Source of the DNA: an uncultured Bacteroidota bacterium
GTDB lineage: Bacteria; Bacteroidota; Bacteroidia; Bacteroidales; P3
Direction: 5' to 3'
DNA length: 64,000 nucleotides
NCBI GenBank assembly: GCA_902777005.1
Contig: CACYSB010000002.1
Span: 62,001 to 126,000, forward strand
Positions 1 to 8,192 of this stretch are shown here, piece after piece; within the stretch, counting starts at the first letter, position 1, and each line of letters opens with the position of its first letter. Below the pieces are notes generated by a model, which saw only the letters and a list, made by a program, of their open reading frames with translations, was not told the origin of the DNA and did not search any database. The translations under genes and the position numbers were made by a program.

Positions 1-37
1 TGAGCTAATACCCCGTTTGTCTCTCTCGAAATCGGGT

Positions 38-46
38 GCAAAAGTA
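38..46 (-). promoter_or_regulatory. Bacteroidetes -7 promoter element facing left
   Basis: The minus strand reads TACTTTTGC, matching the Bacteroidetes -7 consensus TAnnTTTGC. It would drive a gene lying off the left edge of the window. No coding sequence is seen between it and position 1. Confidence 0.5.
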
Positions 47-170
47 CAACCTTTTTCCAATATGGCAAAATTTTTTTTGTCCTAGTATGTTCTGGTATAG
101 TATTAACTGTTGTTATACAGAGAATTGGCTGTAATAAAAATTTAGAATTGCATGGTTGTAGGACCATTAT

Positions 171-205
171 AAAACGCCCTGCCACAACCTGTGGCAGGGC
201 GTTTT
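171..205 (-). terminator. Rho-independent terminator of the gtrA-like operon
   Basis: A near-perfect inverted repeat (AAAACGCCCTGCCACA, 3-nt loop, TGTGGCAGGGCGTTTT) lies 15 bp beyond the stop codon of the leftward GtrA-like gene and ends in T residues on both strands, so it may work in both directions. Confidence 0.85.
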
Positions 206-220
206 AGGGGGTCGAACTAT

Positions 221-631
221 TCACTGTTTTTTGCGGAAAGTGAAGAGCATGTTGCCAAAGAAATTCCACAGTGTGGTGACACCGACGGCGAACACCCATA
301 TAAGGTAGAAACGCCAGTCGTCGAACCAGTCGGGCAGCAGATTTCCTGTAATCCACATGGTGCCGTTGTTCACGCCCAGACCTATGACGGATACGAGTAT
401 GAACTTCAGGTACTCAACGGCAACTTGTTTCTCTTGGCTGTGGAATGTCCAGATGCGGTTGAGGATGTAGTTTGTGGTGGCGGCGGTGACAAAGCCGATG
501 GTGTTGGCTAAAAAAGGGTTTAGCCCAACAACCTCCTTGAAGAGGTAGAGCACACTGAAATGCACCAGCATACCGCTGGCGCCCACAATGCCGAACTTGA
601 TGAACTTGGTGATGAGGGGGCGGAGCTCCAT
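221..631 (-). CDS. GtrA-like small membrane protein
   Basis: A 136-residue protein with four hydrophobic segments (about residues 10-30, 35-56, 74-95 and 104-126). The N-terminal KFIKFGIVGASG and the TNYILNRIWTFHS stretch between segments 2 and 3 are typical of the GtrA family (PF04138). Family members take part in moving or presenting lipid-linked sugars for cell-surface polysaccharide or teichoic acid decoration; the substrate here is unknown. Its start codon overlaps the stop of the upstream secreted-protein gene by one base (TAATG), so the two are co-transcribed and probably translationally coupled. A strong terminator follows. Confidence 0.85.
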   Translation of the reverse strand: MELRPLITKFIKFGIVGASGMLVHFSVLYLFKEVVGLNPFLANTIGFVTAATTNYILNRIWTFHSQEKQVAVEYLKFILVSVIGLGVNNGTMWITGNLLPDWFDDWRFYLIWVFAVGVTTLWNFFGNMLFTFRKKQ

Positions 632-1266
632 TAGTTGAAGATCTTTTCTTCAGGGCTGTGAATGATACCGGTCTTGCGCACTTTGATTTTCTTGTTGCTT
701 TTCGATTTACTGATGCGTGGTGCAGGTTTTTTGACACGCGGTAGATATTGGATGTCTCCGTCTTCGTTAATCTCAAGGCCGTAGACCTTACGAGTGGCGA
801 GGTTGCATTTTACGTGCCAGAAATGGCCACAACCACCTTTAGTTAGAAGGATGTCACTTGCAAGTTTTTCGTCTGTAAGATTCTCATCCCACAGAAAGTT
901 GACCCATATGATATGGTCTCCACGGTCGTTAGTGAAGCCGACATATTGGCGGCGGTACATGCGCATGTGTTCATCGACTACAGGACACATGCCGCCTTGA
1001 TTGTAGTGCTCACGGTTTAGGTAAGCGATACGTTTTTGGATGAGTTTCTCAGTCTCGGCAATTTCTTCGTCGGTGGGCGTGAAACGTCCGTCTTGGTTCT
1101 CCACGGTGAAGTCAACCTCCCAATCCTGATGATAGCTCCAACCGTGGTAATTGTTGCCCCACACCTCGGCATTTTTCCATTTTTCGGTGGGTTCTATGTA
1201 TTCCTGTGCGTTGGCGAAAGAGGCCATCAACAGTAGGCCAAGCGTCAAAAACAGCGATTTCTTCAT
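631..1266 (-). CDS. Secreted protein of unknown function
   Basis: A 211-residue protein with a clear signal peptide (cleavage after ...SFANA, about residue 20). The mature part is polar, rich in Trp/Tyr/His near its start (NNYHGWSYHQDW), has a Cys/His cluster (GGCGHFWHVKC) near residues 145-155, and ends in a strongly basic tail (SKSKSNKKIKVRK). I do not recognise the family. It is the first gene of a two-gene leftward operon with the GtrA-like gene and has its own promoter at 1291-1299. Export to the periplasm or beyond is inferred from the signal peptide only. Confidence 0.7.
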   Translation of the reverse strand: MKKSLFLTLGLLLMASFANAQEYIEPTEKWKNAEVWGNNYHGWSYHQDWEVDFTVENQDGRFTPTDEEIAETEKLIQKRIAYLNREHYNQGGMCPVVDEHMRMYRRQYVGFTNDRGDHIIWVNFLWDENLTDEKLASDILLTKGGCGHFWHVKCNLATRKVYGLEINEDGDIQYLPRVKKPAPRISKSKSNKKIKVRKTGIIHSPEEKIFN

Positions 1267-1290
1267 GTTTTTATTCCTTAGTTTTCAAAT

Positions 1291-1299
1291 GCAAAGATA
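1291..1299 (-). promoter_or_regulatory. -7 promoter element for the 1266-221 operon
   Basis: Minus strand TATCTTTGC, the best form of the Bacteroidetes -7 motif, 25 bp upstream of the ATG at 1266. It is back to back with the rightward promoter at 1351. Confidence 0.75.
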
Positions 1300-1350
1300 C
1301 TCATATTTCGGCATCTGCACAAATTTTTTTTCTAATTTACAAAAAAGTAG

Positions 1351-1359
1351 TATATTTGC
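1351..1359 (+). promoter_or_regulatory. -7 promoter element for the CoA-transferase/kal operon
   Basis: TATATTTGC on the plus strand, 44 bp before the ATG at 1403, with an AT-rich spacer upstream. It makes a divergent promoter pair with the element at 1291-1299. Confidence 0.7.
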
Positions 1360-1402
1360 AATTTGAAATAGTAACGGAAAATAGATAAAAAAAGTATACG
1401 TT

Positions 1403-2050
1403 ATGAACAAATTTGTCACAGTAAAAGAGGCCGCCGACAAGATTCACGACGGCATGACCGTTATGGTCGGAGGTTTCCTTGGCGTTGGCAACCCCATCGC
1501 TCTCATTGATGAGCTCGTAGCCCGCAATGTTAAAGACCTTACCATTATTTGCAACGACACCGCCTATCCTGAGGTGGGTGTTGGCAAACTCATTACCAAC
1601 CATCAGGTGAAGGCTCTCATCGCCACCCATATCGGCACCAACAACAACACGATAGACCAGATGAACGCCGGGGAACTGAAGGTCACACTCCAGCCTCAGG
1701 GCACCCTCGCCGAGCAAATTCGTGCTGCCGGAGCCGGTCTCGGTGGTGTGTTGACTCAGACTGGTCTCGGTACCGTCGTTGAGAATGGCAAGCAGAAGGT
1801 CACCGTTGATGGCAAGGAGTATCTCCTTGAGAAACCCGTCCATGCCGACGTCGCCATCATTGGTGCCAACATCTCCGATGAGGAAGGCAACCTCGTGTAC
1901 AAGGGCACTAGCCAGAACTTTAGCCCCATGATGGCTACCGCCGCTGACACCGTCATCGTCGAGCCGCAGGAGATTGTGGCCACCGGCAGCATCGCCCCTG
2001 AGAATGTGAAGACCCCAGGCATCTTCGTCGATTACATCATCAAAAAATAA
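1403..2050 (+). CDS. Butyrate-acetoacetate-type CoA-transferase, subunit A
   Basis: A 215-residue protein with the family I CoA-transferase subunit A pattern: GMTVMVGGFLGVGNP near the N-terminus (the glycine-rich CoA-binding loop), then LTIICNDT, QGTLAEQIRAAGAGLGG (residues about 98-114) and DVAIIGANISDEEGNLVYKGTSQNF near the C-terminus. Subunit A (AtoD/CtfA type) has no catalytic Glu of its own; that residue lies in subunit B, which is not encoded next to it or anywhere in this window. The gene is followed after 9 bp by 3-aminobutyryl-CoA ammonia-lyase, as in lysine-fermentation clusters of Fusobacterium and Porphyromonas. It probably exchanges CoA between butyryl-CoA and acetoacetate together with a B subunit encoded elsewhere. 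Confidence 0.88.
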   Translation: MNKFVTVKEAADKIHDGMTVMVGGFLGVGNPIALIDELVARNVKDLTIICNDTAYPEVGVGKLITNHQVKALIATHIGTNNNTIDQMNAGELKVTLQPQGTLAEQIRAAGAGLGGVLTQTGLGTVVENGKQKVTVDGKEYLLEKPVHADVAIIGANISDEEGNLVYKGTSQNFSPMMATAADTVIVEPQEIVATGSIAPENVKTPGIFVDYIIKK

Positions 2051-2059
2051 AGAAACATT

Positions 2060-2452
2060 ATGGCAGTTACCTCTATGCTCCGCGTCCGCATGAGCGCCAA
2101 GGACGCACACTATGGTGGCAATCTCGTTGATGGCGCACACATGGTTCACCTCTTCGGCGATGTGGCCACAGAGCTTCTTATCAAACAGGACGGCGACGAA
2201 GGTCTCTTCTGCGCCTATGACATGGTAGAGTTCAAAGCCCCCGTCTATGCCGGCGACTATATCGAGGCTTACGGCGAGATTACCCATGTGGGCAACACCA
2301 GCCGCAAGATGAAATTCGAGGCCTACAAGGTCATTCGCACCCTCCCGGAAATTAGTGCTAGCGCCGCCGAGGTACTTGAAGAGCGCATCCTTGTCGCTCG
2401 TGCCACCGGCACTTGCGTAACCCCCAAAGAGTGCCAGCGCTACAACAAGTAA
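2060..2452 (+). CDS. kal: 3-aminobutyryl-CoA ammonia-lyase
   Basis: A 130-residue single hotdog-fold protein. The start [20 protein letters not shown] and the segment [41 protein letters not shown] closely resemble Kal of anaerobic lysine fermenters. It removes ammonia from L-3-aminobutyryl-CoA to give crotonyl-CoA, a late cytoplasmic step that turns lysine into acetate and butyrate. It is the second and last gene of a two-gene operon, ended by a strong hairpin. The rest of the pathway (aminomutases, Kdd, Kce) is not in the window, so the pathway assignment rests on this gene and its partner. Confidence in the family is high. Confidence 0.88.
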   Translation: MAVTSMLRVRMSAKDAHYGGNLVDGAHMVHLFGDVATELLIKQDGDEGLFCAYDMVEFKAPVYAGDYIEAYGEITHVGNTSRKMKFEAYKVIRTLPEISASAAEVLEERILVARATGTCVTPKECQRYNK

Positions 2453-2465
2453 TATAGTATAAGTG

Positions 2466-2503
2466 AAAAAGCGGTTGATCGGCTTCGATCAGCCGCTTTT
2501 TTT
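2466..2503 (+). terminator. Rho-independent terminator after kal
   Basis: Hairpin AAAAAGCGG..GATCG-GCTT-CGATC..CCGC followed by seven T, 13 bp after the kal stop. It separates this operon from the PrsW gene. Confidence 0.9.
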
Positions 2504-2519
2504 ATAACTGTTTATTCCC

Positions 2520-3293
2520 ATGAACATAGCCTTCATCTCCGCAGTGCTTCCGGTCATCGTGCTGCTCTACTTCATCTACAAGAAGGACAAATACCAGCCC
2601 GAGCCTTTAGGCAAGCTTATATGGGTATTCCTTGTGGGCTGCTTCAGTGTGGTCCCCGCCGCCCTTTTGGAAGCGCTCATCATGCCCTTTGCACCCGATG
2701 CCGAAACTATGCCGGTGCTGAACGGTATCTTTAATGGCTATGCTGTCGCCGGTTTCAGCGAGGAGCTCTGCAAGTTGTTGCTACTGTTGTGGCTCATATG
2801 GCGCAGCCCCCACTTCGACGAGTACTTCGACGGCATCGTCTATGCCGCCTACCTCTCGCTTGGTTTTGCCTGCATAGAGAATGTCGGCTATGTGTTTCAG
2901 GGTAGCGACCAGATGGTCACCGCCCTCATGCGCGGCGTGCTCGCCGTACCGGCCCACTTCCTCTTCGCTGTCACCATGGGTTATTATGTCTCCCTCGCCA
3001 AGTTCGATCCAGAGCACCGCCGCAGCCATCTTTGGAAGGCATTTCTATTCCCCATGCTGCTCCACGGCACTTACGACGCCCTGCTGATGGTCTCAGGCAC
3101 CCTCGGCGAAGCTTATGGCGAGGAGAGCATGGTGGTTATGGCCACTTGCGCAGTGCTCTTCATCGTCTTCATCATCTTCGACATCAAGATGTGGCGCTGG
3201 GGTCTCAAGCGCATCAAACGCTTGCAGGAGCGTTCTAAGGAACAAGGCTTCGACCGCATGCACCCCTTCGATGGCTTCACCTGGAATTTCTAA
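2520..3293 (+). CDS. PrsW-family intramembrane metalloprotease
   Basis: A 257-residue membrane protein with about seven hydrophobic segments. It has the PrsW motifs (PF13367): E81-E82-x-x-K85 in FSEELCKLL, E120 in CIENVGYVF, H146 in VPAHFLFA, and H182 with D186 in LLHGTYDALL; the Glu and His residues are expected to bind zinc inside the membrane. In Bacillus PrsW does site-1 cleavage of the anti-sigma factor RsiW; the target here is unknown. It also belongs to the wider ABI/CAAX-protease clan. It starts 16 bp beyond the kal terminator and no typical promoter is obvious in that gap, so it may depend on read-through or a weak promoter. Confidence 0.88.
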   Translation: MNIAFISAVLPVIVLLYFIYKKDKYQPEPLGKLIWVFLVGCFSVVPAALLEALIMPFAPDAETMPVLNGIFNGYAVAGFSEELCKLLLLLWLIWRSPHFDEYFDGIVYAAYLSLGFACIENVGYVFQGSDQMVTALMRGVLAVPAHFLFAVTMGYYVSLAKFDPEHRRSHLWKAFLFPMLLHGTYDALLMVSGTLGEAYGEESMVVMATCAVLFIVFIIFDIKMWRWGLKRIKRLQERSKEQGFDRMHPFDGFTWNF

Positions 3294-3295
3294 TC

Positions 3296-4423
3296 TTATT
3301 GTATTTTGGCCTTCAGTGCACGCACCCTTTCTGCCGAGGTGTGTATGCGCTCTGCGCTTATGGAGCCGTCGGCTACCAGTTTCTTTATTATACGTACCGC
3401 CTTGGGTACCATATCGCTGTCGTAGGTGCCTCCGTTGTTGCTTAGGCACAGCATGTCAGCACCGGCTTCGATGGCCATCTTCAGTGTCGTCTCGAACGAG
3501 TATTCGTTCACTATCGCTCCCATGGCGAGGTCGTCTGTAACTATAACGCCCGTGAAGCCCAGCGAGTCGCGCAGATATGCAGTAATGCGTGGCGAGAGCG
3601 ATGCTGGCAACCCATCAGGGTCGAGCTTGCGGTTTATGACATGTGCTGTCATCACCATCGGTACAGTCTTTACAAGCTCACGGTATGGGTGCAGCTCTAT
3701 CTCCTTCCATGTGCTGCTCACATCCACCAGGCCCTTGTGCGTATCGCCCTTGGCGCTACCGTGTCCTGGGAAGTGTTTCATGCATGAGGCCACCCCCTTC
3801 CTGTCCTGTTCCTCAATCCAGATGCGGCAGTATTCGGTCACCCTCTCCGGCGAAGCCGAGAAACTGCGCTCCAGCTTGCCTATGACGGGGCAGTCGGGGT
3901 TGACATCCACGTCGGCCACAGGGGCGAAGTTGAGGTTGATACCAACTTTTTGCAGCATCTGCGCCGTCATGCGTGCACAACTGCGCACACTGTCGTTGCC
4001 TGCTGTCGCCGAAGCCTGCGGCGTGCCTACGGCGGGGAAGCCGTATCGTGGGTGTAGTCGGCTCACGAGGCCACCTTCTTGGTCAATACCTATCAACAGG
4101 TTGGGATTGACGCGGCGTAGTTGTTGGCAAAGACTCTGCACCTGATTCACGCCGGTAATGTTACGTCCGCGTTTTCCGGAGGCAGCGTCATAGTCGAAGA
4201 GTATAACACTGCCCACATGGAAGTGCGTCAAGTCTCGCCAGATATGGTCGGTGGAATCAAGTGCTACACCTCTGAAACCCACCAGCAGCATCTCGCCGAT
4301 ATCTTCATCCAGCATGTATTCGATGATGGTATCTCTGTTGTCTTCTTCGTTGACCGGCATCGCTGGGTTGCCGTTGCAACCTATCAATGCCAATATCATG
4401 AGCAGTGTGGTCAATATCTTCAT
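3296..4423 (-). CDS. Glycoside hydrolase family 3 lipoprotein (NagZ-like)
   Basis: A 375-residue GH3 enzyme with a lipoprotein signal (LALIGC, lipid Cys16). The NagZ-type signature KHFPGHG (216-222) followed by D227-T-H229 supplies the Asp/His acid-base dyad of bacterial beta-N-acetylglucosaminidases, and VIVTDDLAMGA puts the nucleophile at D297. IGIDQEGGLVSRL (111-123) is the substrate-binding segment. It likely removes N-acetylglucosamine from muropeptides or dietary glycans at the membrane. Unlike cytoplasmic NagZ it is predicted to be exported and lipid-anchored, and there is no C-terminal beta-lactamase-like domain. Its ATG overlaps the recR stop (ATGA). Confidence 0.9.
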   Translation of the reverse strand: MKILTTLLMILALIGCNGNPAMPVNEEDNRDTIIEYMLDEDIGEMLLVGFRGVALDSTDHIWRDLTHFHVGSVILFDYDAASGKRGRNITGVNQVQSLCQQLRRVNPNLLIGIDQEGGLVSRLHPRYGFPAVGTPQASATAGNDSVRSCARMTAQMLQKVGINLNFAPVADVDVNPDCPVIGKLERSFSASPERVTEYCRIWIEEQDRKGVASCMKHFPGHGSAKGDTHKGLVDVSSTWKEIELHPYRELVKTVPMVMTAHVINRKLDPDGLPASLSPRITAYLRDSLGFTGVIVTDDLAMGAIVNEYSFETTLKMAIEAGADMLCLSNNGGTYDSDMVPKAVRIIKKLVADGSISAERIHTSAERVRALKAKIQ

Positions 4424-5034
4424 CCTTCAAATGGTATTCTGTGGGCTATGCTGCGCCCGAGGGTTATCTCGTCGGTGTAGTTGAGGCTGTCGCCAACGGC
4501 CACGCCGCGCGCCAGGGTCGTCACCTTCACGCCGGTGGGCTGCAACTGACGGTGTATGTAGTAGCCCGTGGTGTCGCCTTCCATGGTGGTGGGCAGTGCT
4601 ATGATGACTTCCTCTACGGGAGCTGGGTCTCCTGTCTCCACGCGCCGCAGCAGGCTCGCTATCTCGATGTCCTGCACCCCTATGCCGTCGATGGGCGATA
4701 TGACGCCTCCCAGCACGTGGTACAGGCCGCGGTACTGCTGTGTGTTCTCAATGGCCATCACGTCCTGCACGTTCTCCACCACGCACACCAGCCCCTTCTG
4801 CCGCTTCTCACTGCTACATATGGGGCACACCTCGGTGTCGCTCAGGTTGTGGCAGTAGCGGCAATGATGGAGTTCAGTCTTAAGCCTGACCAGAGCCTCG
4901 CTCATATCGCGCACGGCCTGCTCGTCCCGTCCAAGCAGGTGCAGCGCATATCGCAACGCCGACCGCTTGCCAACCCCGGGCAGGGTGGCCAACTGCTCAA
5001 CAGCCTCCTGCAGTATCTTCGACGGTAGTTCCAC
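4420..5034 (-). CDS. recR: Recombination mediator protein RecR
   Basis: A 204-residue protein of normal RecR length. Order: helix-hairpin-helix (LPGVGKRSALRYALHLLG, 18-35), a zinc finger (C58, C61, C70, C73), then the Toprim domain (VCVVENVQDVMAIENTQQYRG and HVLGGVISPIDGIG). RecR works with RecO, and RecF where present, to load RecA on single-stranded gaps. The start is GTG; no upstream ATG gives a plausible protein. It is translationally coupled to the downstream GH3 gene through an ATGA overlap, although the two functions are unrelated. Confidence 0.95.
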   Translation of the reverse strand: MELPSKILQEAVEQLATLPGVGKRSALRYALHLLGRDEQAVRDMSEALVRLKTELHHCRYCHNLSDTEVCPICSSEKRQKGLVCVVENVQDVMAIENTQQYRGLYHVLGGVISPIDGIGVQDIEIASLLRRVETGDPAPVEEVIIALPTTMEGDTTGYYIHRQLQPTGVKVTTLARGVAVGDSLNYTDEITLGRSIAHRIPFEG

Positions 5035-5060
5035 AAGAAAAATCCTCTATTCGTACATAT

Positions 5061-5069
5061 GCAACGTTA
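5061..5069 (-). promoter_or_regulatory. Possible -7 element for recR
   Basis: Minus strand TAACGTTGC, one mismatch from TAnnTTTGC, 27 bp upstream of the recR GTG. Weak match, placed by position. Confidence 0.4.
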
Positions 5070-5073
5070 TAAC

Positions 5074-5105
5074 GTGAGGCGGCACAAGATATTGTGCCGC
5101 CTCAC
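5074..5105 (-). terminator. Perfect hairpin downstream of the lipoprotein gene
   Basis: GTGAGGCGGCACAA-GATA-TTGTGCCGCCTCAC is a perfect 14-bp stem with a 4-nt loop, 22 bp past the stop of the leftward lipoprotein gene. There is no T run on either side, so it is a hairpin of terminator type with unproven activity. Confidence 0.5.
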
Positions 5106-5127
5106 AGAAAAAGGGTGTTATGAAACA

Positions 5128-6039
5128 TCAATTGGCGTAGGAAAACGTGTAGCGGTTACGAATAGGGGAACCTTTCCAGTCGTCGTTGTTGGTCTCAAAC
5201 AGTTCTGTAGGATAACCATCTGCGCCGAAGGTCCATTGCCACTCGCAATAATTGTTGGAAGATGAAGTCAGGGCACATTTACTACTCCAGAAAGGCATAG
5301 ATATTCCCGCTGTGAATCTATTTCTTCCATCGATACCTGTCATGAAATGGATTGGGAAATAAAATGGATTGGGATTGTTTGTATAGGTATAATATATACC
5401 CATAGATTCATAACTGATTTGAACCAGATTGCCAGCTACCCAACCAAGAGAATAGATGCCAGACTCATTCCCATAATGAATTGCAAGGTTCACCTGATTA
5501 TTACCTGGGTACGAGTATGTCACTGTTTCATTGCCCCCTACGGAAGCATGACGAACAATTCGCCCATTAGTATCATATTCGTAGTTGACCACACTTCCCT
5601 CCTGAAGTTCACCATTTGCATCAGACTCAAGACCGATACATGAGACAACCCTATTGTTTTCATAAGTGAAACGGTAGCCAGATCTACCTGTAATATCCTC
5701 ATCCCCCATTCTATAATTTGAAGTAATAATAATTTCGTGCAGCAAATCACCATCCCATATATATTCAGTCACTGTCTGGGACTCTTGTTCCATTGTTTGC
5801 CAATTAAGATTTTGACATGTTACCTTACTCACATGTTTTTCCGGGAAAGTTGTAGGAATAGGATATGTTGTGGATAATTGAGGTGTCGGGTCTCCGCCAG
5901 GATTGTTCGGGTCACCCTGAATAACTGACGATTCATTGGTTGGCGTGGAATTTTCCTTCTCACAAGATACAGCAAACATAAGCGGAAGGACTGCAACGCA
6001 AAGTGTCAACAACTTTTTAGTAGTATAGTTTAGTTTCAT
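5128..6039 (-). CDS. Lipoprotein with YD/RHS-like strand repeats, function unknown
   Basis: A 303-residue lipoprotein when started at the ATG at 6039, which gives a clean signal (basic KLNYTTKK, hydrophobic core, lipobox FAVSC); an upstream ATG at 6072 would put a non-signal-like extension in front. After a Pro/Asn/Gly linker (GDPNNPGGDPTP) the body is a series of beta-strand pairs such as YEYDTNGRIVRHASV and VTYSYPGNNQ, resembling the DUF4595/YD-repeat-like proteins common in Bacteroidales. Function unknown; surface exposure is likely. Its codons are more AT-rich than its neighbours. It is preceded by a leader of about 220 nt. Confidence 0.75.
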   Translation of the reverse strand: MKLNYTTKKLLTLCVAVLPLMFAVSCEKENSTPTNESSVIQGDPNNPGGDPTPQLSTTYPIPTTFPEKHVSKVTCQNLNWQTMEQESQTVTEYIWDGDLLHEIIITSNYRMGDEDITGRSGYRFTYENNRVVSCIGLESDANGELQEGSVVNYEYDTNGRIVRHASVGGNETVTYSYPGNNQVNLAIHYGNESGIYSLGWVAGNLVQISYESMGIYYTYTNNPNPFYFPIHFMTGIDGRNRFTAGISMPFWSSKCALTSSSNNYCEWQWTFGADGYPTELFETNNDDWKGSPIRNRYTFSYAN

Positions 6040-6258
6040 GACCATTGCCCTATTGTGTAACGGGCGCAACATTTGTACTGCGACTCGGCAGGTAGTTCAA
6101 TTTACACAACGATGAAAGCGAAGCCGTCCATTTGAGCTTCATTCTCTATGTAAGGGGGTAACTCTCTGTAATGTTGTATAAAGCGTCGAGATTCACATAG
6201 TCGGAATAAGGCGGAAATGCACTTTCTGTCGACAAACGTTCTCTTTCTGTTTGCAAGT
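6040..6258 (-). other. Long 5' leader of the 6039-5128 lipoprotein gene
   Basis: About 220 bp of non-coding sequence lie between a strong -7 element (6259-6267) and the ATG at 6039. It contains an imperfect hairpin near 6107-6148 and, close to the start codon, the sequence GTTGCGCCCG (6062-6071 on the minus strand), which also precedes the lipoprotein gene at 56281. I see no known riboswitch class. It may be a regulatory leader, or a small RNA followed by a second weak promoter (AAATGTTGC at 6066-6074). Confidence 0.4.
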
Positions 6259-6267
6259 GCAAAGTTA
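6259..6267 (-). promoter_or_regulatory. -7 promoter element for the lipoprotein leader
   Basis: Minus strand TAACTTTGC, an exact TAnnTTTGC match, 220 bp upstream of the ATG at 6039. Confidence 0.65.
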
Positions 6268-6321
6268 CTAACTTTTTTATGATTTGCAAAGGAAAAAACA
6301 TAGTGAGCTGGGTATCACGAA

Positions 6322-6357
6322 GAAAAAAAGAGCCTCACACGAATAGCGAGGCTCTTT
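6322..6357 (-). terminator. Rho-independent terminator of the phosphosugar mutase gene
   Basis: On the minus strand AAAGAGCCTC / GAGGCTCTTT pair across an 11-nt loop, followed by a run of T, about 20 bp past the stop at 6379. Confidence 0.85.
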
Positions 6358-6378
6358 ATCTCTTTTCTGGGGATAAAG

Positions 6379-8127
6379 TCAAACCAGCTTCATGCTCTTC
6401 TTGATGGCCTCGATCTTGGCGTCGAGGGCGGCGTTGACATCGTCGAAGCAGTGGGGGCAAGGCAGCTCGCCTTTCACGCCGAAGTAGAACTTTATCTTGG
6501 GCTCTGTGCCGCTGGGACGCACCGTGACCTTGTTGCCCTTGTCGGTGAAGAACTGCAACACGTTGCTTGTAGGCAGGTCGAGTTTGGTGACTTTGCCGGT
6601 GATTAGGTCCTTGCTCTCGTGCGTCTGGTAGTCCTTTATGCAGACGACCTTTTCGCCGTCAATCTCCTGCGGCGGATTGCTGCGGTAGTCGCGCATCATC
6701 TGCTGTATCTCCTCGGCGCCGCTCTTGCCTTTGCGCACCACGCTCAGCAAACCCTCTTTGTAGAACCCGTATTCGCGGTAGATGTCCACCAGCACGTCGA
6801 AGAAGGTCTTGCCCTGTTCGCGGGCCCAGGCTGCCATCTCGGCAATCATGGAGCAGGCGGCCACGGCGTCCTTGTCGCGCACGAAGTCGCCAATCATGTA
6901 GCCGTAGCTCTCCTCGCCGCCGGCGATGAAGGTCTCTATGCCTTCCAGCTCTTTAATCTTGGCGCCGATGAACTTGAAGCCTGTCAGCACGTCATACACC
7001 TTGACGCCCAGGCGTGCCGCGATGTCGGCAGGCAGCTCGCTGGTGACGATGGTCTTCACTATGAACTCGTTGCCGGTGAGCATCTCTTTTTCCTTCCATT
7101 GGCGCAGTATGTAGTAGAGCAGCACGCTCATGGTCTGGTTGCCGTTGAGCAGCATCCACTCGCCGTCGGGGCGCTTCACAGCCACGCCCACGCGGTCGGC
7201 GTCGGGGTCGCTGGCAAAGACAATGTCGGCGTCAATCTTGCGCGCCAGCTCCACAGCCATGCTCATGGCAGCCTTCTCCTCGGGGTTAGGGCTCGGCGTG
7301 GTGGGGAAGTTGCCGTCGGGCACCGCCTGTGCCTCGACGACGTTGACGTTGGTGAAGCCCAGCTGCTTCAGCATACGCGGTATCAACGTGATGCCGGTGC
7401 CATGCAGCGGGGTGTAGACAATCTTCACATCGTGGTGCTTCTTGATGAGTTCGGGGTTGAGGCTGTTCTGCTCAACACGCTGCAGGTACACCTTGTCGAC
7501 ATCTTCGCCTATGATGGTGATGTTCTTCTCGCCGCCGGTCATCTTCACGTCGCCGACGCTCTTGATTTTGAGCACCTCCTCGATGACGGCCTCGTCGTGC
7601 GGCGCCGTCAGCTGGCAGCCGTCGCTCCAGTAGGCCTTGTAGCCGTTGTACTCCTTGGGGTTGTGGCTGGCGGTGACCATCACGCCGGTGTGGCAGTGGA
7701 AGTGGCGCACCGCGAAGCTCAGCTCCGGGGTGGGGCGCATGCCGTCGAAGAGGTACACCTTGTAGCCGTTGGCGGCGAGCACCGAGGCGGTAATCTCGGC
7801 GAACTCGCGGCTGTGGTTGCGGCTGTCGTGCGAGACGGCGGCTCTCAGCTCCTTCTCGCCAGCATTTACCTTCTTCACGTAGTTGGCCAAGCCTTGTGTG
7901 GCCATGGCCACGGTGTATTTGTTCATGCGGTTGGTGCCCACGCCCATGATGCCGCGCAGGCCGCCGGTGCCGAATTCCAGATGGCGGTAGAAGCTCTCGT
8001 TGAGCTCCGTGGGGTTATCGGCCATGTCGCGGATAGCCTGCTTGGTGGCCTCGTCGTATTCTCCTTCGAGCCAAGCTTTGACGTTAATCTTGGCGCTCTC
8101 GTCGATGTTCAGGGTGTTGATATCCAT
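6379..8127 (-). CDS. Phospho-sugar mutase (phosphoglucomutase/phosphomannomutase)
   Basis: A 582-residue alpha-D-phosphohexomutase. Four family sites are intact: catalytic phosphoserine S154 in VTASHNPKEYNGYK, magnesium loop DPDADR (307-312), sugar-binding GGEESYGY (403-410), and the C-terminal phosphate-binding RPSGTEPKIKFYFG. It interconverts hexose 1- and 6-phosphates in the cytoplasm, feeding glycogen, surface polysaccharide and nucleotide-sugar synthesis; glucose versus mannose preference cannot be told from the sequence. The ATG at 8127 was chosen because the longer frame (to 8196) crosses the promoter region and adds a non-homologous 23-residue extension. Single-gene unit with its own promoter and terminator. 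Confidence 0.92.
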   Translation of the reverse strand: MDINTLNIDESAKINVKAWLEGEYDEATKQAIRDMADNPTELNESFYRHLEFGTGGLRGIMGVGTNRMNKYTVAMATQGLANYVKKVNAGEKELRAAVSHDSRNHSREFAEITASVLAANGYKVYLFDGMRPTPELSFAVRHFHCHTGVMVTASHNPKEYNGYKAYWSDGCQLTAPHDEAVIEEVLKIKSVGDVKMTGGEKNITIIGEDVDKVYLQRVEQNSLNPELIKKHHDVKIVYTPLHGTGITLIPRMLKQLGFTNVNVVEAQAVPDGNFPTTPSPNPEEKAAMSMAVELARKIDADIVFASDPDADRVGVAVKRPDGEWMLLNGNQTMSVLLYYILRQWKEKEMLTGNEFIVKTIVTSELPADIAARLGVKVYDVLTGFKFIGAKIKELEGIETFIAGGEESYGYMIGDFVRDKDAVAACSMIAEMAAWAREQGKTFFDVLVDIYREYGFYKEGLLSVVRKGKSGAEEIQQMMRDYRSNPPQEIDGEKVVCIKDYQTHESKDLITGKVTKLDLPTSNVLQFFTDKGNKVTVRPSGTEPKIKFYFGVKGELPCPHCFDDVNAALDAKIEAIKKSMKLV

Positions 8128-8192
8128 AGTGTCAAAGTTTTTTACATAATTATTACGATAACACGAAAAGTGCTGTTTTATTGTGCCATCCC

